From Algisphaera agarilytica (GTDB lineage Bacteria; Planctomycetota; Phycisphaerae; Phycisphaerales; Phycisphaeraceae), in NCBI RefSeq assembly GCF_014207595.1, contig NZ_JACHGY010000001.1, forward strand, positions 2,486,836-2,550,835: a stretch of 64,000 bases of DNA, given 5' to 3'. Positions 60,537-64,000 of this stretch are shown here, in pieces. A program made the translations under genes and the position numbers. The notes under the pieces were generated by a model, which saw only the letters and a list, made by a program, of their open reading frames with translations, was not told the origin of the DNA and did not search any database. Within the stretch, counting starts at the first letter, position 1. Every line of letters starts with the position of its first letter.

Positions 60537-61139
60537 TCAGGTCTGTTGGTGGGCCCGCCACAGACCCGCTGGGAGGCCGACCACGATCCCAAGCGCCAAG
60601 ACGAGAGGGCTGAAGCCGGCAATTAGAATCAACTGTCCCGCCATGAGTACGCCGCCGAATAAGGCTCCAGCCAAAATGTTCGCTGCGACACCATTAATCC
60701 GCTGTGGCATCAGTGCATTAAGCATGCAGACCGTGGCAACCACTATGGTTACCGGGTCGAAAACGATGTAAAGGCAGCAGCCCATTTCCACAAGATCGTT
60801 TGGCGATGATGATGTCGAGGGGCTGAATCCCAATGCAATGAGGAAGCCGAGCCCGTATGGCACGATCCAGGCTAAGGCGATTGATCCCAGGAAATTCCAG
60901 GCCCGATGAGTGGGCACTGCTTTGTTGAGCTTGTTCTGTCCGAGTTGATCCGAGGTCAGATACGTCCGGGGATTTGTCAGGCTGAACGGTAAGCCGCATT
61001 CCGGGCACTCGCCACTCATAAGCCCCCGAAGGTTGTAACCACAGCCTTTGCAATATTTGTCACGGACCTCAGCCCCACGCTGATAGTCAGAGAACGAGGC
61101 GTCTTTGCTTGGGTGCGGGCGGTCTTCCCGGATTGGCAT
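60537..61139 (-). CDS. Zinc-ribbon membrane protein A
   Basis: The 200-residue protein has an N-terminal zinc ribbon (CKGCGYNLRGLMSGECPECG) and four hydrophobic segments (about 85-105, 115-140, 150-170, 172-192). It ends 20 bases before the TrpG/PabA gene on the same strand. Domain layout resembles the zinc-ribbon membrane protein B at 62440. The family function is unknown. A SPFH- or rhomboid-type partner was not seen. Confidence 0.8.
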   Translation of the reverse strand: MPIREDRPHPSKDASFSDYQRGAEVRDKYCKGCGYNLRGLMSGECPECGLPFSLTNPRTYLTSDQLGQNKLNKAVPTHRAWNFLGSIALAWIVPYGLGFLIALGFSPSTSSSPNDLVEMGCCLYIVFDPVTIVVATVCMLNALMPQRINGVAANILAGALFGGVLMAGQLILIAGFSPLVLALGIVVGLPAGLWRAHQQT

Positions 61140-61252
61140 AAGAACCGAAGATAACTCAAGCCGGTTGTGTAGTCACGGAATGATCTAGAGTCGACAAGCT
61201 TGGAGTATCTGGCAATTCTGATGCGCAGCGAAAATAGGTGTCGCTCGAAAAA

Positions 61253-62362
61253 CTACGCGTTCGCCGCGTCCATCGTCGGGTAATCGGTGTATCCGCGCTC
61301 GCCCGCATCGACGTTGTAGAGCGTGTACGGATCGGCCAACTCGTTGAGCGGGTGGCCGAGGCGGAGGCGTTCGGGGAGATCGGGGTTGGCGATGTAGGGC
61401 TTGCCGAAGCTGATGAGGTCGCAGGCGTTGGCGGCCAGTTCGTCGTGGGCGCGCTGGGCGTCGTAGGCGTGGTTGAAGATCAAGGTGTTGGAGAAGTTGG
61501 CGCGGGCGGCGGCGTTGACCTGGTCGTTCTTTTCGCCGGTCCAGGGGGCTCCGAGGACTTCGAGGTGGCCCAGGTTCTTGGCGTCGAGGGCCTGGAAGAT
61601 CTCGGTGAAGTGTCCGAGGATGTCCGAGTCGCGGATGCCGTTGTGTTCGCCCAGGGGGGAGAGGCGGATGCCGACGCGTTCGGGGCCGAAGACGTCGATG
61701 AGCTGATCGAGCACGGCCATCGGGAAACGCATGCGTTTTTCGAGGGTGCCGCCGTAGGCGTCGGTGCGCTGGTTGGAGGCGTCTTTGAGGAAGTCGTTGA
61801 TGATGAAGCCGTTGGCGCCGTGGAGCTGGACGCCGTCAAAGCCCGCGGCTTTGGCGATCTCGGCGGCGTGGCGGTGGTCGACGACAAGCTGCTCGATCTC
61901 CTCGGGCGTCAGTTCGTGGGGCGTGGGCATGGGCTTTTTGCCCTGCGGAGTGTGGCGTTCGCCGTTGGGGATGGGGATCGGCGAGGGGCCGACGGGGCCC
62001 ATCCCTTCGGGCAATAGCTCGGGCACGGTGGCTCGGCCGGCGTGGAAGAGCTGGGCGAAGATGAGGCTGCCCGCTTCGTGGACCGCGTCGGTGACGAGCT
62101 TCCAGCCGTCGCGCTGGGCGTCGGAGTAGATGCCGGGCATGGCGTGGTAGCCGAGGCCGCCGGGGTTGATGTGGGTCGCTTCGCTGATGATCAGGCCGGC
62201 GGTGCTGCGCTGGGCGTAGTAGGTGGCGTTGAGGGCGTTGGGGATCTCGCCGGGGAGGGTGGATCGGCAGCGGGTCATGGGGGCCATGACGACACGGTTT
62301 TTGAGCGTCATCGGGCCAAGTTGGTAAGACGAGAACAGCGGCGGATCGGACGGCGAGGCCAT
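61253..62362 (-). CDS. Alkene reductase (Old Yellow Enzyme family)
   Basis: The 369-residue FMN-dependent OYE has LKNRVVMAPMTRCRS, LISEATHINPGGLGY, LFHAGRATVPELLP, HGANGFIINDFLKDASNQRTD (in part) and the FMN site ISFGKPYIANPDLPERL. Family members reduce alpha,beta-unsaturated carbonyls and nitro compounds. ATG 62362 (MASPSD) with CGGAG upstream is preferred over an in-frame ATG at 62419. Confidence 0.94.
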   Translation of the reverse strand: MASPSDPPLFSSYQLGPMTLKNRVVMAPMTRCRSTLPGEIPNALNATYYAQRSTAGLIISEATHINPGGLGYHAMPGIYSDAQRDGWKLVTDAVHEAGSLIFAQLFHAGRATVPELLPEGMGPVGPSPIPIPNGERHTPQGKKPMPTPHELTPEEIEQLVVDHRHAAEIAKAAGFDGVQLHGANGFIINDFLKDASNQRTDAYGGTLEKRMRFPMAVLDQLIDVFGPERVGIRLSPLGEHNGIRDSDILGHFTEIFQALDAKNLGHLEVLGAPWTGEKNDQVNAAARANFSNTLIFNHAYDAQRAHDELAANACDLISFGKPYIANPDLPERLRLGHPLNELADPYTLYNVDAGERGYTDYPTMDAANA

Positions 62363-62439
62363 GGTGAATCTCCGGGAAAGGACGCGGCCATGGTAGGCAG
62401 GGGCCTCGGAATTTTCCATACATTTAACAACACGGGCGG

Positions 62440-63048
62440 TCAGGCCTCACGCCACGTGCGGATGAACCCCGCAAACGCCCCGACGATCGCCCCGATCAGG
62501 ATGATCGCGGGGTGGAGGCCGACGGTGAGCAGGATGCCGAAGGCGGCGCCGAGGGGGAGCGTGACTACGAGCTTGGGGTTGTGGTGTTCCTCGATCGTTT
62601 CGAGGGCGAGCACCACGCCGATGAGGATCCACGGCGTGAGGGCGAGAATGCCGAAGGCGAGGACGACATCGGCGAAGCGTCCGCCGAGGCTGTCGCCGAC
62701 GAAGTGGATGATCGGCCGGCCAAGGATGAACCAGGCGAGCAGGCCGTAGCCGGCGACGCGGGGTTTCTGGAGGAAGAAGTTGTCCTGCGTGGGCAGGGGG
62801 GTGTCGCGGGTGGTGGAGTCGTCGTTCGGGTCGAACTCTTTTTCGCAGCCGGGGCAGGGGCTGACCTCAACGAGGGTGAGATCGAACCCGCACGCACGGC
62901 AATAGCGGGCGGGGTGCATGATGATCTCGAGGTCGCCGCGGGGCGGGTTGTCGGAGACTTCGCCGAGCTCGTACTCGCCCGAGGCGGACGGGGTGTCGTC
63001 GAGCGCATCTTCTTCGCTGAGTTCGTAGATGTCTTCGTCTTCACGCAT
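62440..63048 (-). CDS. Zinc-ribbon membrane protein B
   Basis: The roughly 202-residue protein has an acidic N-terminus, a zinc ribbon (CRACGFDLTLVEVSPCPGC) and about four hydrophobic segments ending in RTWREA. It shares layout with the zinc-ribbon membrane protein A at 60537 (CxxCG...CPxC then membrane helices and a short basic end). The two may be paralogues in different loci. ATG 63048 (MREDED) is used. Confidence 0.8.
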   Translation of the reverse strand: MREDEDIYELSEEDALDDTPSASGEYELGEVSDNPPRGDLEIIMHPARYCRACGFDLTLVEVSPCPGCEKEFDPNDDSTTRDTPLPTQDNFFLQKPRVAGYGLLAWFILGRPIIHFVGDSLGGRFADVVLAFGILALTPWILIGVVLALETIEEHHNPKLVVTLPLGAAFGILLTVGLHPAIILIGAIVGAFAGFIRTWREA

Positions 63049-63128
63049 GGGACATCTCTGCAGTTGAAGGACATGTGGCACACTGATCATAGCCGCGGCG
63101 CTACGTATCGCTGGTCGCGGCATGGGAT

Positions 63129-63155
63129 GGCCGGGGACGCGTAGCGTCCCGGCTA
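63129..63155. repeat. REP-like palindrome downstream of leuS
   Basis: GGGACGC GTA GCGTCCC with CCG/CGG flanks is a near-perfect hairpin (63129-63155), 42 bases after the leuS stop on the minus strand. It could act as a terminator; there is no T-run. Confidence 0.45.
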
Positions 63156-63196
63156 TTGAGTTACGACCTAGACGATCGCAAGGAATTTTACGCGGA

Positions 63197-64000
63197 TCAG
63201 TTGGCGATCAGGTTCACCATGCGGCCGGGGACGACGATGACCTTGCGGATTGTTTTGCCCTCGAGGTGGACCGCGACGTTCTCCTCGGCCTTCGCGGCTT
63301 CGACGATGGCGTCTTCGTCGGCGTCGGCGGGGACGGTGACTTTGCCCCGCATCTTGCCCATGACCTGCACGGGGTATTCGATGGTGTCTTCGACGAGCAG
63401 GCTCTCGGAGTACAGGGGCCAGCCGGCGTCGGCGATGGTGTCCTTGGGCGTGTGGTCTGTGGCGTGGGGCAGCCGCTCCCAGAGTTCCTCGGCGACGTGC
63501 GGCGCCATGGGGGCGAGCATCTGCAGCATCGCCGCGGCGGTGAACCGCGGCACGCGCTCGAGCGGCACCAGCGCGTTGTTGAGCTCAATCAGCGCCGCGA
63601 TGGCGACGTTGAAGCTCATCGACTCCATCGCGTCGGTGACACGCTTGATGGTCTTGTGGGTCAGACGCAGCAGGTCGTCCGGGGCGTCGTGGTTGTCGAT
63701 CAGCGACTCGCCGGTGTCTTCGTTGACGAAGTTGCGCCAGAGGCGGTTGAGGAAGCGGTGGACGCCGACCATGTCTTGGGTGTTCCAGGGCTTGGACTGC
63801 TCCAGCGGCCCCATATACATCTCATACAAGCGAAGCGTATCCGCGCCGTACTCTTCGCAGACATCGTCTGGGGCAATCGCATTTTTCAGTGATTTACCCA
63901 TTTTTCCGTAGACCCGTTTCACAGGCTTGCCATCGAAGAAGAATTTCGCGGATTCTCGTTCGCGGCGGTCGAGATCGAAGGCCTTTTTGCCGTTTTCATC
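63197..64000 (-). CDS. leuS: Leucyl-tRNA synthetase, C-terminal part (5' end outside the window)
   Basis: The frame is open to the window edge, so the start lies beyond base 64000. The visible 267 residues include the class I signature KMGKSLKN (the second motif, KMSKS variant), ADTLRLYEMYMGPLEQSKPW, the anticodon-binding domain and the ending APMAPHVAEELWERL and VQVMGKMRGKVTVPADA. The M-G-K variation of KMSKS is tolerated in other LeuRS enzymes. It charges tRNA-Leu. Confidence 0.95.
   Translation of the reverse strand, partial: DENGKKAFDLDRRERESAKFFFDGKPVKRVYGKMGKSLKNAIAPDDVCEEYGADTLRLYEMYMGPLEQSKPWNTQDMVGVHRFLNRLWRNFVNEDTGESLIDNHDAPDDLLRLTHKTIKRVTDAMESMSFNVAIAALIELNNALVPLERVPRFTAAAMLQMLAPMAPHVAEELWERLPHATDHTPKDTIADAGWPLYSESLLVEDTIEYPVQVMGKMRGKVTVPADADEDAIVEAAKAEENVAVHLEGKTIRKVIVVPGRMVNLIAN

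Noticed and set aside
59764-60771. Plus-strand frame of 335 codons opposite the TrpG/PabA gene
   Set aside because: It has no domain and spans two well-supported minus-strand genes.

Overview
The window looks like a chromosomal segment of a planctomycete, most likely of the class Phycisphaerae. The evidence is the high-GC coding sequence, two PEP-CTERM-tailed secreted proteins (one with dockerin-like repeats), an ECF sigma factor fused to a membrane-anchored sensor-like domain, a large MoxR/DUF58/VWA cluster, a DUF3179 protein, a sulfatase, GxxExxY genes, and a Gram-negative envelope toolkit (KDO synthesis, OpgGH, L- and P-ring flagellar proteins). ftsW and murG are both present, which fits Phycisphaerae better than planctomycetes that have lost most division genes. 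The class is inferred from gene content; no rRNA lies in the window.

Layout. 1-3.3 kb: end of an aldehyde dehydrogenase gene, a GxxExxY cassette bounded by inverted repeats, a truncated catalytically dead ALDH-like gene and a divergent DeoC-like gene. 3.5-4.3 kb: kdsA. 4.5-15.2 kb: a six-gene MoxR-DUF58-VWA cluster. 15.3-17.9 kb: purM, a small coiled-coil protein and clpP. 18.1-20.5 kb: two PEP-CTERM proteins, one with a duplicated retropepsin-like fold. 20.5-25.1 kb: a minus-strand redox operon (ABM monooxygenase, crotonase, quinone reductase, LLM flavoenzyme, SDR) divergent from an HxlR regulator. 25.1-29.6 kb: opgG, an uncharacterised gene and opgH, overlapping on the minus strand. 29.9-37.2 kb: ftsW, an ECF-ThuA-like fusion, murG, a polyprenyl diphosphate synthase and dxs, a peptidoglycan and isoprenoid group. 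37.2-43.8 kb: tandem membrane-anchored phosphatases, a DUF3179 protein, MazG-like, a cysteine-repeat permease, an ABC ATPase and an M42 peptidase. 44.0-56.9 kb: a flagellar run behind a sigma-54 promoter (flgF, flgG, flgA, flgH, flgI, flgJ-like, flgN, flgK, flgL, fliW, csrA, fliC, TPR protein). 56.9-64 kb: an AT-rich orphan gene, nitroreductase, sulfatase, TrpG/PabA, two zinc-ribbon membrane proteins, an OYE reductase and the 3' part of leuS.

The most unusual layer is between the genes. At least six short imperfect palindromes from several sequence families sit in gaps between co-directional genes. One pair shares the same ends: a 446-bp copy that carries a GxxExxY gene and a copy of about 96 bp without it. 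This looks like an autonomous element and its deletion derivative. Several of these insertions lie directly against start codons, and the genes behind them have weak or missing Shine-Dalgarno sequences. No tRNA, rRNA, CRISPR array or classical transposase was found, and no gene-free stretch exceeds 300 bp.
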